The notes under the pieces: model-generated
What the model was told of the DNA's origin: nothing
Seen by the model: only the letters and a program-made list of their open reading frames with translations
Database searches by the model: none
Program-made: the position numbers and the translations under genes
In this document: one piece after another, positions 8,549 to 14,859 of the stretch
How positions within the stretch are numbered: position 1 is the stretch's first letter
Layout: the number at the start of each line of letters is the position of its first letter
IMG/VR virus record: IMGVR_UViG_3300008107_009656
Coordinates: 1 to 21,168 of that record
Direction: 5' to 3' (one strand)
From: a virus
DNA: 21,168 nucleotides

Positions 8549-9311
8549 CATATCGCCACCTCAGTATTTGTCCCCGTCTTCATTAAGCACTTTCAATCAG
8601 TGTCCACAGAAGTTCAAGTTCAACAAGATTGACCTGATACCAGACCCATCCAATCACTGGGCGGTATTGGGTAATTTTGTCCACGACATACTTGAGGAAA
8701 TGTACAAACTCCCACCAGAGATGCGCGTAATTGAATCAGCTCGTCTTATTGCAAAAGACATGTGGGATTCAAAATGGGCCGACGAGGCTTATCGCGTATT
8801 GCGTACTGATAAGGAGATTAAAGATTTCCGATGGACTGCTTGGTTCTGTGTTGAAAATCTTTGGTTGATTGAAGACCCAAAACTCGTTGCACCAACAGGC
8901 CTTGAGTTTGAACTTAATGGGCAAATCGGTGGCGTTCAGATTCGTGGATTTATAGATAGATACGGTCCCAGCAAAGACTCTCTGATGCTTACTGTCTCCG
9001 ACTATAAAACCGGCAAAACACCAAAGGGTTCGTATGTTGACGAGAAGTTCACACAACTCTTGTTGTATGCAATTCTTCTTTCAAACCTTGGCGTTGGCGA
9101 TGTAGACAAAGTTGAACTGCTGTACCTAAAAGATGGCGTTCGATTAGAAAAGACAATCACTACAGCGGATATCGAGAAGACAACAGAATATGTTTTGGAG
9201 ACAAAACAAGAAGTTGACAACTCCTGCAAAACAGGAGTGTTTGAAGCAAGAACTTCATATCTCTGTAATTTTTGTAGTTACAAGAAAATATGTCCTGCAT
9301 GGAGTAGATAA
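8538..9311 (+). CDS. RecB/Cas4-like PD-(D/E)XK nuclease with iron-sulfur-type cysteines
   Basis: A 257-residue nuclease whose start overlaps the Rad52-like gene by 11 bases. Visible motifs: LSPSSLSTFNQCPQKF with C22, GNFVHDILE with H49, GFIDR with D140, VSDYKTGK with D155 and K157, and a helix with Q173. The C-terminal SYLCNFCSYKKICPAW gives C243, C246 and C252. Together with C22 these match the 4Fe-4S arrangement of AddB/Cas4-type nucleases. It is therefore a probable 5'-3' or structure-dependent DNA nuclease working with the upstream annealing protein, equivalent to an exonuclease/SSAP pair. Cas4 proper is less likely because no CRISPR genes are nearby. Confidence 0.88.
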   Translation: MISDISPPQYLSPSSLSTFNQCPQKFKFNKIDLIPDPSNHWAVLGNFVHDILEEMYKLPPEMRVIESARLIAKDMWDSKWADEAYRVLRTDKEIKDFRWTAWFCVENLWLIEDPKLVAPTGLEFELNGQIGGVQIRGFIDRYGPSKDSLMLTVSDYKTGKTPKGSYVDEKFTQLLLYAILLSNLGVGDVDKVELLYLKDGVRLEKTITTADIEKTTEYVLETKQEVDNSCKTGVFEARTSYLCNFCSYKKICPAWSR

Positions 9312-9824
9312 ATGAGCATCTTGAATGACGACACCTTCGCCTATTACGTGGCTGAAGAAGTAAAAAATAAACTAACCCCATTACATAAGCAGTTGTTGAT
9401 GGAAAAAGGCAATTGGGATAGATGGAGGGACGCTCTTGTGATTCTCTCGGACAGCCTTCAACAGCAAATTGACGACATCGAAATAGATTCTGAAGCGGAT
9501 AAGGCAAGATTTCTCGCAATGGGACAACGAGGCGCAAGGCTTCTTCGCGAATCAATGAATGCGTACCAGGGGAAAATAAAAAAGATTAAAAGATTTAAAT
9601 TCCATGTTGACAAGAGACTTGACGAAGTTCAACTTATGATTGAAAGCGGCGAAGCGTTAGTTAGGGACGGCTGGCAAGAAGTTGAATTTCTTAAAAGAGC
9701 CATCGCCGAGCACCGCTCGATGTTGAGGGATTACGACCTTGAAGAAACATCAATCGACAGGGCTCTCTGGGCGGCATTGGATAATAGGTGGGAATTCGAC
9801 CGGGTGGATGTTGATAACCTCTAG
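9312..9824 (+). CDS. Hypothetical helical protein
   Basis: A 170-residue protein whose ATG follows directly on the stop codon of the nuclease gene, with GGAG 8 bases upstream. It is predicted almost wholly helical and highly charged, with likely coiled-coil stretches (about 45-105) and a C-terminal acidic end. A basic segment, KIKKIKRFKF, sits near residue 88. No catalytic motif seen. It is co-transcribed with the recombination genes and the following HNH gene; function not recognised. Confidence 0.75.
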   Translation: MSILNDDTFAYYVAEEVKNKLTPLHKQLLMEKGNWDRWRDALVILSDSLQQQIDDIEIDSEADKARFLAMGQRGARLLRESMNAYQGKIKKIKRFKFHVDKRLDEVQLMIESGEALVRDGWQEVEFLKRAIAEHRSMLRDYDLEETSIDRALWAALDNRWEFDRVDVDNL

Positions 9825-9826
9825 TA

Positions 9827-10201
9827 ATGGAGCGCAAAAAGCCAATAAAGCGAAGCAAGCCACCAAAACAAAAAACTCCATTAAAAAGAGGTGCTCCTCC
9901 TAAAAAAAGAAGCAAAAAGATGGAGGCCACCTATGAAAAGCGCAGACCTTTCGTGGCGAAAATTCTTTCAGAGAGACCAAACTGTGAGGCATGCGTAGTG
10001 TTTGCAAAGCACGATGGTAAAACTACGTTTATTCAAAGACCAAGTGTTGACGTTCATGAGTTAATCCGTCGTTCTCAAGGCGGCTCCATTCTCGATGAAA
10101 ATAACGTTCTTGCCGTATGCAGGCAATGCCACACAAGAATTGGAAATAATCCGCAACTATCTTTTGATTTAGGTTTGGCAAAACAAAGTTGGAAAAAATA
10201 A
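9827..10201 (+). CDS. HNH endonuclease
   Basis: A 124-residue protein starting 2 bases after the preceding stop; no clear ribosome binding site, so translation is probably coupled. The first 32 residues are lysine/proline-rich and likely bind DNA. The HNH part has a zinc-type pair CEAC (C53, C56), VDVHELIRRSQGG with H77, ENNVLAVCRQCHTRI with N93, C98, C101 and H102. HNH proteins of this size in phages either act with terminase in cos cleavage or are free-standing nucleases. Proximity to terL is modest (five genes away). It is the last gene before a terminator that overlaps its stop codon. Confidence 0.87.
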   Translation: MERKKPIKRSKPPKQKTPLKRGAPPKKRSKKMEATYEKRRPFVAKILSERPNCEACVVFAKHDGKTTFIQRPSVDVHELIRRSQGGSILDENNVLAVCRQCHTRIGNNPQLSFDLGLAKQSWKK

Positions 10202-10215
10202 CTTTGATTTTTTTT
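10184..10215 (+). terminator. Rho-independent terminator at the end of the HNH gene
   Basis: CAAAGTT (10184-10190) and AACTTTG (10200-10206) form a 7-base-pair stem with a 9-base loop, followed by A and eight T (10208-10215). The stem covers the HNH stop codon. It is AT-rich, so only moderate strength is expected. It separates the terminase/recombination operon from the RNA island. Confidence 0.6.
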
Positions 10216-10217
10216 AT

Positions 10218-10254
10218 TTGACACTTTCAGTATTTATTTTAGTTGTACTCTTTT
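10218..10254 (+). promoter_or_regulatory. Promoter-like repeat, copy 1
   Basis: A perfect TTGACA box (10218-10223) is followed by CAGTATTTATTTTAGTTGT and ACTCTTTT. The possible -10 (TAGTTG or AGTTGT, spacing 16-17) is poor. The element is repeated about 137 bases downstream with the same distance (29 bases) from the -35-like box to ACTC, which argues for function. It lies just after the HNH terminator and just before the 17-base-pair hairpin. Confidence 0.5.
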
Positions 10255-10274
10255 AATCCTTAGGACCGTTATAG

Positions 10275-10323
10275 GTGCGAGGGCCGGGTGCAAAGGGCAA
10301 CGTGCAGCACCCGGTTCTTGCAT
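10275..10323 (+). ncRNA. Candidate structured RNA 1: 17-base-pair hairpin
   Basis: Bases 10275-10291 pair without interruption with 10307-10323 (17 pairs, of which four are G-U), leaving a 15-base loop (10292-10306). The top of the stem is CCGGGTGC/GCACCCGG. No T-run follows, so it is not a standard terminator. G-U pairs only form on the plus-strand RNA, so the structure favours plus-strand transcription from the promoter-like repeat upstream. Could be a small RNA or a processing signal; no known family recognised. Confidence 0.5.
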
Positions 10324-10355
10324 GTACAAAATCACCACAATTAATTTTTAATTTG

Positions 10356-10394
10356 TTTACTAATCAGTATTTATTTTTAGTGTTACTCTTTTTT
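10356..10394 (+). promoter_or_regulatory. Promoter-like repeat, copy 2
   Basis: TTTACT (10356-10361), 16 bases, then TAGTGT (10378-10383) gives a plausible promoter. CAGTATTTATTTTTAG and TTACTCTTTTTT match copy 1 apart from a one-base T-run difference and a small GT change. A start of transcription near 10390 would place the base-paired 5' segment at 10395-10403 at the very start of the downstream RNA. Confidence 0.5.
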
Positions 10395-10540
10395 CATCTA
10401 GCCCATATCTACCCTCAGCGGAAGAAAGGCAGGTGGTCCCAAAGGTCTAGTAGCGAGAGCTACGGCAAAGCGACGGCAAACATCAGCGCCACCAGCCCAA
10501 GTGACACCCGCCGAACCGGCTAGATGTTCGGCGGGTTTTT
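10390..10540 (+). ncRNA. Candidate structured RNA 2 with terminator-loop pseudoknot
   Basis: About 150 bases from the second promoter-like repeat to a terminator. Pairings visible: GGCAGGTGG (10428-10436) with CCACCAGCC (10489-10497), 8 pairs and one A-A mismatch; GTAGC/GCTAC (10450-10454, 10459-10463) closing a GAGA tetraloop; the terminator stem 10506-10516/10526-10536; and CATCTAGCC (10395-10403), perfectly complementary to GGCTAGATG (10518-10526) in the terminator loop. ACGGCAAA is repeated at 10462-10469 and 10473-10480. No reading frame here looks coding. It lies between an HNH gene and a RuvC-like gene. Known riboswitches and ribozymes I compared by eye do not fit, so the family is unknown. 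Transcription is inferred, not shown. Confidence 0.6.
10506..10540 (+). terminator. Strong Rho-independent terminator
   Basis: ACCCGCCGAAC (10506-10516) and GTTCGGCGGGT (10526-10536) form a perfect 11-base-pair GC-rich stem with a 9-base loop, followed by TTTTTGCTTTT. It ends the candidate RNA 2 and lies directly before the RuvC-like gene. The ATG inside its loop (10524) is therefore an unlikely start codon. Confidence 0.85.
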
Positions 10541-10565
10541 GCTTTTATGGATTAGTATCTGGCAA

Positions 10566-11102
10566 GTGAATATCCTTGCGCTAGACCTTTCTCTCACCTC
10601 GACAGGATATTGCCACAACGGGGAAACTGGTGTCATTTCCACCAACGAGACTGGCCCACACCGACTTTGGCTCATAAGAAAAGAAATAGAAAATCTTGTT
10701 ATCAGATTCTCTATAGACCTAGTCGCTATTGAGGGCTACGCCTTTTCTTCAAGAAACTCACAGTCCCATTCAATCGGTGAATTAGGCGGCGTTGTACGCC
10801 TTCTGCTTTGGGAACTTGGAAAACCGGTGGTAACTATTCCTCCAACGTGTCGAGCAAAATTTGCAACAGGAAAAGGAAATGCTTCTAAAAATGAAGTTAT
10901 TTCTTCGATATCTGCAAAAACCGGACTTATCTGGCAGAATCCCGGTGCGGACGACAAATGCGACGCATGGGTGATGGAGGAAATGGTCCTGTGTCGCCTC
11001 GGAAACCCCAGATTTAGTTGGCCAGCGACACACATGACAGCGCTAGAGAAAGTAGATTGGACCTACCTAAATTCCTATATTGAAAAACTTGGAGCGTCAT
11101 GA
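10566..11102 (+). CDS. RuvC-like Holliday junction resolvase
   Basis: Resolves branched DNA, probably before packaging. Taking the GTG at 10566 gives 178 residues, the usual RuvC size. Motifs: ILALDLSLTSTG with D7, LVAIEGYAF with E56, PTCRAKFATGKGNASKNEV (93-111), a segment typical of the family, and GADDKCDAW with D129/D130 and D133. These are the four-acid RNase H-like active site. An ATG at 10524 in the same frame would add 14 residues but lies in the loop of a strong terminator, and the fold begins right at residue 2 with the GTG start, so I prefer GTG although its ribosome binding site is weak. The end overlaps the next gene by ATGA. Confidence 0.88.
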   Translation: MNILALDLSLTSTGYCHNGETGVISTNETGPHRLWLIRKEIENLVIRFSIDLVAIEGYAFSSRNSQSHSIGELGGVVRLLLWELGKPVVTIPPTCRAKFATGKGNASKNEVISSISAKTGLIWQNPGADDKCDAWVMEEMVLCRLGNPRFSWPATHMTALEKVDWTYLNSYIEKLGAS

Positions 11103-11434
11103 GAAATGGGCCTATTAGTCAAGTCGAAATAGAGCAAGAATTGCTTCGACTTATTGATGCACTGGAAGTAGAGACAGAGAAATTTGAAGTCCTTGCAGTT
11201 GATGCCGCAAAGAAAGAAGCAGGTTATAAGTCTAACTGGGCAAAAGAATACCTTGCTGCAAAAGGCTCAATCAAAGAGCGAGAAGCATGGGCGGATTACA
11301 AACTTGACCAAGTTGCATTTGATTTTAAAATTGCAGAAGCACTTGTAAAAACCAAGCGAGAGGCTCTGCTCTCCCTGAGAACATCTATCGATGCGATGAG
11401 AACACTTAATGCAAACGTGCGAGTGCAAGTATGA
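11099..11434 (+). CDS. Small helical hypothetical protein
   Basis: A 111-residue protein beginning in an ATGA overlap with the RuvC-like gene, with GGAG 4 bases before the start. It is predicted as a long helical hairpin: an acidic N-terminal helix (about 6-38), then AGYKSNWAKEYLAAKGSIKE (40-59) and a second long helix (60-103). Short phage proteins of this build are common between replication genes, with no established function. No metal or nucleotide site visible. Confidence 0.75.
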   Translation: MRNGPISQVEIEQELLRLIDALEVETEKFEVLAVDAAKKEAGYKSNWAKEYLAAKGSIKEREAWADYKLDQVAFDFKIAEALVKTKREALLSLRTSIDAMRTLNANVRVQV

Positions 11435-12222
11435 ATAATATTCACCAATCGCTCAAGTCAATGGCAGTTGATATTGATTCGCTTTCCCCTCTTGAGGGCA
11501 ACCCAAGAGTTGGAAATGTCGATGCAATCATGGCTTCCTATTCAGAGTTTGGCCAAGTAAAACCAATTGTCGCCAGAAAGAATGAAGATGGAACTTCGAC
11601 GGTAATCGCTGGGAACCATCAGCTTGAAGCAGCAAAGGCTCTTGGCTGGGATGAGATTGCTGTTGTGTTTTTGGATGCAGACGATAAACGTGCTATCGCA
11701 TTTGCTCTCGCAGACAACAGAACAATGGAGCTTGGATACACAGAGCCGGAATTACTTACTGACATGCTTCTTGATATTAGTGAGTTTTATCCAGAATTGT
11801 TAGAGGACCTTGGCTGGGATGAGTTCGAGCTTGCAGCAATAGAGAGTGAATCAATAATCGACGAGCACCGTGCGGCTTCTGGAATTGAAGATGGCTTTGA
11901 TGCCGAGCTTGAGCAGAGCAGAAAAAATTACGAAGCCGCCGCATCTTCAATTAAGACAATGATTGAGCAAGACAAAGACGGAGAGAACAGAATTGTTGCT
12001 CCCTCTAATCTCGACCACAACGATATTGCAACTCGTGGTTCTACTATTGCGGTTCCTGGTGCAGCACCTCAAGCGGCTGTCCAATACACGTTGGTGTTTG
12101 ACAACTCCGACCAACAGGCTGTTTGGTACAAGTTTATAAAATGGCTTCGCAGTGACCCAGAATTTGTTGGAAATACCACTGCAGAAAAGTTAATTAGTTT
12201 TATAGATTCACGAATGCCATGA
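11431..12222 (+). CDS. ParB/Srx-fold protein (first of two)
   Basis: A 263-residue protein starting in an ATGA overlap. Residues 14-100 match the ParB N-terminal fold: IDSLSPLEGNPR (15-26), YSEFGQVKPIVARK (37-50), TVIAGNHQLEAAKALGWDEI (57-76, the ParB box) and ALADNRTMELG (92-102). Residues about 150-205 are a low-complexity charged linker; the end (about 215-263) is a small separate domain with VQYTLVFDNSDQQAVWYKF. ParB-fold proteins can bind and hydrolyse nucleotides or act in DNA modification; partition is unlikely as no ParA is present. It overlaps the PP-loop protein by 4 bases, resembling the IbrB-IbrA pairing known from E. coli. Confidence 0.83.
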   Translation: MNNIHQSLKSMAVDIDSLSPLEGNPRVGNVDAIMASYSEFGQVKPIVARKNEDGTSTVIAGNHQLEAAKALGWDEIAVVFLDADDKRAIAFALADNRTMELGYTEPELLTDMLLDISEFYPELLEDLGWDEFELAAIESESIIDEHRAASGIEDGFDAELEQSRKNYEAAASSIKTMIEQDKDGENRIVAPSNLDHNDIATRGSTIAVPGAAPQAAVQYTLVFDNSDQQAVWYKFIKWLRSDPEFVGNTTAEKLISFIDSRMP

Positions 12223-13352
12223 CCAGACAAAGAATGTTCTTGGACATGTCGTGCCTTGAGGCTGCTAGGCAACGCATCCGACATGTTTACGACATTTTCG
12301 ACACTGTATGCGTTCAGTTCTCCGGTGGCAAAGACTCAACCGCTGTTCTGCTTTTAGCAAAAGAAGTTCATGAAGAACGAGGACTTGGGCCGGTAAAAGT
12401 AATATTTCGCGATGAGGAAATGGTTAGTCCAAAAACGATTGAATACGTAGAGCGCGTTCGCAATTATGACTGGGTAGACATGGAGTGGTACTGCCTTCCA
12501 TACCCGGCAGAAGTATGGGTTCTCGGTAGACGTGAAACCACGGTCCTGTGGAGCGAGAAACGACGACTCGAAAATAGGCTCGTTCGAGATATGCCGCCAT
12601 GGGCGATTACTGCCTACGACTTTGGATTAGACCATTCCCGCTCATTGCCGGACCAGACAGATACCTACATCATGAATGGCAAGGTCGGCAATGTCGCGTT
12701 CCTTACTGGGGTGAGGGCAAGCGAATCAATGGTTAGGTATCGCTCGATAGTTCAGAAGCTGCATGAAAACTACATCGTCACGCCATACAAGCTAAACAGA
12801 AACGTTCCACTGAAGTTTGCAAAGATTATTTATGACTGGAACACAGATGATGTTTTCAAATTCATAACCGAAGAACACAATGCAGAATACTGCGAGTACT
12901 ACGACTTGGCCGCGCTCACGGGAAGCAATACTCGAGTCGGAATACCGCTGCACTCTGTTGCCATTCGAAGAATCGGTGATGTGGTTGCCACCGAACCAGA
13001 ATTTTACGACAGACTGTATGAATGTTTCCCGCACATAGATGCGCAGAGGAGATGGTGGAAAGATTTTGACATTGAAAAACTAATCGGTAGTTACTCCAAA
13101 GATGGTTTTACTGGTGCCGGCAGTTTTGTGGATGACTACATTCTTGGAGAACGAGATAATCGTCAAGCAAAAACCTTTATAGCAAGATTTAGACAGAAGC
13201 ATGTTCAGGACCCATATGGATACCCAATTAGCTGGCTGATTCGCAACCTATTACTTAACGACATCGATGTTGTAGCGCCAACACCTGTTGGACCAAAAAC
13301 TAAAGCCCATGCTGTAAGAGTAGAGGAGAAAGCAGAACAAGATGGATATTAA
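12219..13352 (+). CDS. PAPS-reductase-like PP-loop protein
   Basis: A 377-residue protein of the phosphoadenosine phosphosulfate reductase / adenine nucleotide alpha-hydrolase superfamily. The PP-loop FSGGKDSTAVLLLA lies at 34-47; VKVIFRDEEM (59-68) fits the following strand and acidic motif; FLTGVRASESMVRYR (161-175) is the conserved substrate-binding region; YDWNTDDVFKFI (205-216) is also typical. The last 180 residues are larger than in a plain PAPS reductase and resemble IbrA/DUF3440-type proteins. The paired cysteines of DndC-type iron-sulfur proteins are not evident. It is sandwiched, with overlaps of 4 and 11 bases, between two ParB-fold genes. Chemistry is probably sulfur or adenylyl transfer; substrate unknown. 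Confidence 0.85.
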   Translation: MTRQRMFLDMSCLEAARQRIRHVYDIFDTVCVQFSGGKDSTAVLLLAKEVHEERGLGPVKVIFRDEEMVSPKTIEYVERVRNYDWVDMEWYCLPYPAEVWVLGRRETTVLWSEKRRLENRLVRDMPPWAITAYDFGLDHSRSLPDQTDTYIMNGKVGNVAFLTGVRASESMVRYRSIVQKLHENYIVTPYKLNRNVPLKFAKIIYDWNTDDVFKFITEEHNAEYCEYYDLAALTGSNTRVGIPLHSVAIRRIGDVVATEPEFYDRLYECFPHIDAQRRWWKDFDIEKLIGSYSKDGFTGAGSFVDDYILGERDNRQAKTFIARFRQKHVQDPYGYPISWLIRNLLLNDIDVVAPTPVGPKTKAHAVRVEEKAEQDGY

Positions 13353-13890
13353 ATACGTTGCAATAAGTGAACTAAAGATTCCATCATGGAAAGCGACCCA
13401 CATACTGAGACCCGATTTACTCGTCTTGTCTGCATCGTTGTATGAGTTTGGTTTTATACAACCAATCCATGTGCGACGCGAGACTATGGAGATTATCGAC
13501 GGAAGTGAAAGATGGCTTCTTGCTTCAAATGTTTCCCATATTGCTAAAAAAATCAACAACAAGATTCCCGTGATTTTCCACGACTGCGATTCGATTGAGG
13601 CAATGATGATGCACCTCAGGCTCAACAGGGGGAAAGGCTCTTTAGTGGCCAAGAAAGTGTCATCTATTATTCGAAAGCTAAGCATGTCCGGAAGATATGA
13701 CAAAACTGATTTTGATAAGTTATTAAAAATAGGTGTAGATGAATTAGAGTTGCTCGAAATGGGGGACTTGATAAAGATAAGAAAGGTTCCCGAACACACC
13801 TATTCGAGGGCTTGGGTTCCAATCGAAGCACCAAGCAACTCCGTTGATGGAGGACCCTACATTGAGCGCCCACCAAATAGCGATAGATAG
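13342..13890 (+). CDS. ParB/Srx-fold protein (second of two)
   Basis: A 182-residue protein overlapping the PP-loop gene by 11 bases. The N-terminal 110 residues fit a compact ParB fold: VAISELKIPSWKATH (6-20), SASLYEFGFIQPIHVRR (30-46), MEIIDGSERWLLASN (49-63, the DGxxR box) and MHLRLNRGKGSLVAKKVSSI (90-109). The remainder is predicted helical to about 150, then a proline-containing tail. It differs in sequence from the first ParB-like protein and is not a simple duplicate. Its DGSER motif is closer to canonical ParB than the GNHQL of the first. Likely acts with the PP-loop protein; the triad's product is not known. Confidence 0.8.
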   Translation: MDIKYVAISELKIPSWKATHILRPDLLVLSASLYEFGFIQPIHVRRETMEIIDGSERWLLASNVSHIAKKINNKIPVIFHDCDSIEAMMMHLRLNRGKGSLVAKKVSSIIRKLSMSGRYDKTDFDKLLKIGVDELELLEMGDLIKIRKVPEHTYSRAWVPIEAPSNSVDGGPYIERPPNSDR

Positions 13891-13900
13891 TTTATTATTG

Positions 13901-13910
13901 GTGCTACACT
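13901..13910 (+). promoter_or_regulatory. Extended -10 promoter candidate for the late genes
   Basis: TGC followed by TACACT (13905-13910) resembles an extended -10 box, in the 52-base gap after the ParB/PP-loop operon and upstream of the histone-like gene. No good -35 box is present. The same TGCTACA string occurs at 14821. Confidence 0.45.
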
Positions 13911-13942
13911 CTAAAATGACAGTCAACAAATAAAGAGGAATC

Positions 13943-14485
13943 ATGCCAGGACTCAGATACGGCCCAGACATTACAGACGATGCAGAAGTGCTCCGCAAGG
14001 ATTACGAGCGTCTTCGCAAACTTCGTGGCCAAGGTCGTATGACCGATAGAGCAAAGTCGCGCATGAAAGAAGTACAGGATGCGATTCGTGCTGGATTCGG
14101 CGACGTTGCAACGATGAACAAGCTGGCTAAGTACTCAACTGCTCGACAGGGCTACGACCAATCTGGCAGAACAAGAAGCGTCGCTGGCGTTAACCTCCGC
14201 GGCAGACCAGCCCTTCCACCTGGTTTGTTGAAGCAGAGAAGAGATAGAGCGAGACTTGCTCGCCGTTCACTTGCTAATCGCTCCGCCGCCGACATCAGAA
14301 ATGCTGGGCGTCAGGCAACAAAGAAAGCAGCCAAGGCGACAAAGAAAGCAAAGAAGGCAAAGAAGGCGGCCAAAAAGGCCCCTGCTAAGAAAGCTACAAA
14401 GAAAGCCGCCAAGAAGGCACCGGCGAAGAAGGCCGCAAAGAAATCAGCAAGACCAGTTAAGAAAGCAGCGAAGAAATCTCGCTAA
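13943..14485 (+). CDS. Basic protein with histone H1-like lysine/alanine tail
   Basis: A 180-residue very basic protein with GAGGA before the ATG. Residues 1-125 are helical, arginine-rich and not recognised (DYERLRKLRGQGRMTDRAKS at 20-39). Residues 126-180 are an almost pure K/A/P tail with repeats such as KKAPAKKA, like eukaryotic H1 tails and the C-terminal tails of actinobacterial HU. Such tails bind DNA without sequence preference. It is the first gene of the connector/tail segment, so it could be packaged with DNA, act as an internal head protein, or compact host or phage DNA. The function is inferred from composition only. Confidence 0.75.
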   Translation: MPGLRYGPDITDDAEVLRKDYERLRKLRGQGRMTDRAKSRMKEVQDAIRAGFGDVATMNKLAKYSTARQGYDQSGRTRSVAGVNLRGRPALPPGLLKQRRDRARLARRSLANRSAADIRNAGRQATKKAAKATKKAKKAKKAAKKAPAKKATKKAAKKAPAKKAAKKSARPVKKAAKKSR

Positions 14486-14505
14486 CCTTACTTAGGGTTT
14501 AAAAT

Positions 14506-14760
14506 ATGACCAACAAGGGGAATATGGTGCAAGACGTACATAAGCCAAAGTACTTTGGCGACGGTGAAGATACATTCAGCAAAACTGAATGGGAAAAAGA
14601 ATTATGGTCGCTTCTGCGTGAGCGCTATGCACGGAAGTATGCAGAAAGCCGAGTTTCCGACCGGCCGTTTGATTATTTCTCCCCGCCAGACTATGAAACA
14701 ATTCTTGAATGTGAAAACGAGTTGCGGTCCAGGGGCATGGTCCAGACTTACAGAAACTAG
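14506..14760 (+). CDS. Small hypothetical protein
   Basis: An 84-residue acidic protein, rich in aromatic residues (FDYFSPPDYETI near 55-66). AGGG lies about 9 bases before the ATG at 14506; a second in-frame ATG at 14524 has AAGGGG only 3 bases upstream, so the first start is preferred. No known motif. It lies between the histone-like gene and the connector gene, separated from the latter by a 99-base AT-rich gap carrying a promoter-like box. Confidence 0.65.
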   Translation: MTNKGNMVQDVHKPKYFGDGEDTFSKTEWEKELWSLLRERYARKYAESRVSDRPFDYFSPPDYETILECENELRSRGMVQTYRN

Positions 14761-14820
14761 TAATTAATAAGGTTTTTAGAATTAAAACATCTAATTACAA
14801 TTTATTGAATTACTAGGTAA

Positions 14821-14829
14821 TGCTACAAT
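14821..14829 (+). promoter_or_regulatory. Extended -10 promoter candidate upstream of the connector gene
   Basis: TGC plus TACAAT (14824-14829), an almost ideal extended -10 box, sits in the AT-rich gap 14761-14859, 31 bases before the connector start. A TTGAAT at 14805 is too close to serve as -35. The following bases (TTGGACT) resemble those after the TACAAT at 16677 (TTGAACT). Confidence 0.5.
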
Positions 14830-14859
14830 TGGACTGAAAATTTGTAGCAAAGGTGAGTC

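Noticed and set aside
8538-9311. Cas4 of a CRISPR system
   Set aside because: No repeats or other cas genes are present; the neighbour is a Rad52-like annealing protein, so a recombination nuclease fits better.
10270-10330. A tRNA gene at the hairpin
   Set aside because: The segment folds as one long helix; no cloverleaf, anticodon arm or T-loop could be drawn.
10275-10523. Plus-strand open frame of 82 codons across the RNA island
   Set aside because: It overlaps the hairpin, a promoter repeat and the terminator arm; composition is unlike a protein and the RNA pairings explain the sequence better.
10524-10565. ATG at 10524 as start of the RuvC-like gene
   Set aside because: The codon is in the loop of a strong terminator; the extra residues precede the fold and the GTG at 10566 gives the normal length.
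12219-13352. DndC phosphorothioation protein
   Set aside because: The PP-loop is shared, but the clustered cysteines of DndC and any dndB, D or E neighbours are missing; only the superfamily is claimed.
13251-13799. Minus-strand open frame of 182 codons
   Set aside because: It is antisense to the PP-loop end and the second ParB-like gene, which have clear motifs and overlapping starts.
14524-14760. Alternative start of the small protein at 14524
   Set aside because: Its AAGGGG is only 3 bases away, too close for good initiation; the ATG at 14506 has better spacing, though the choice is not certain.
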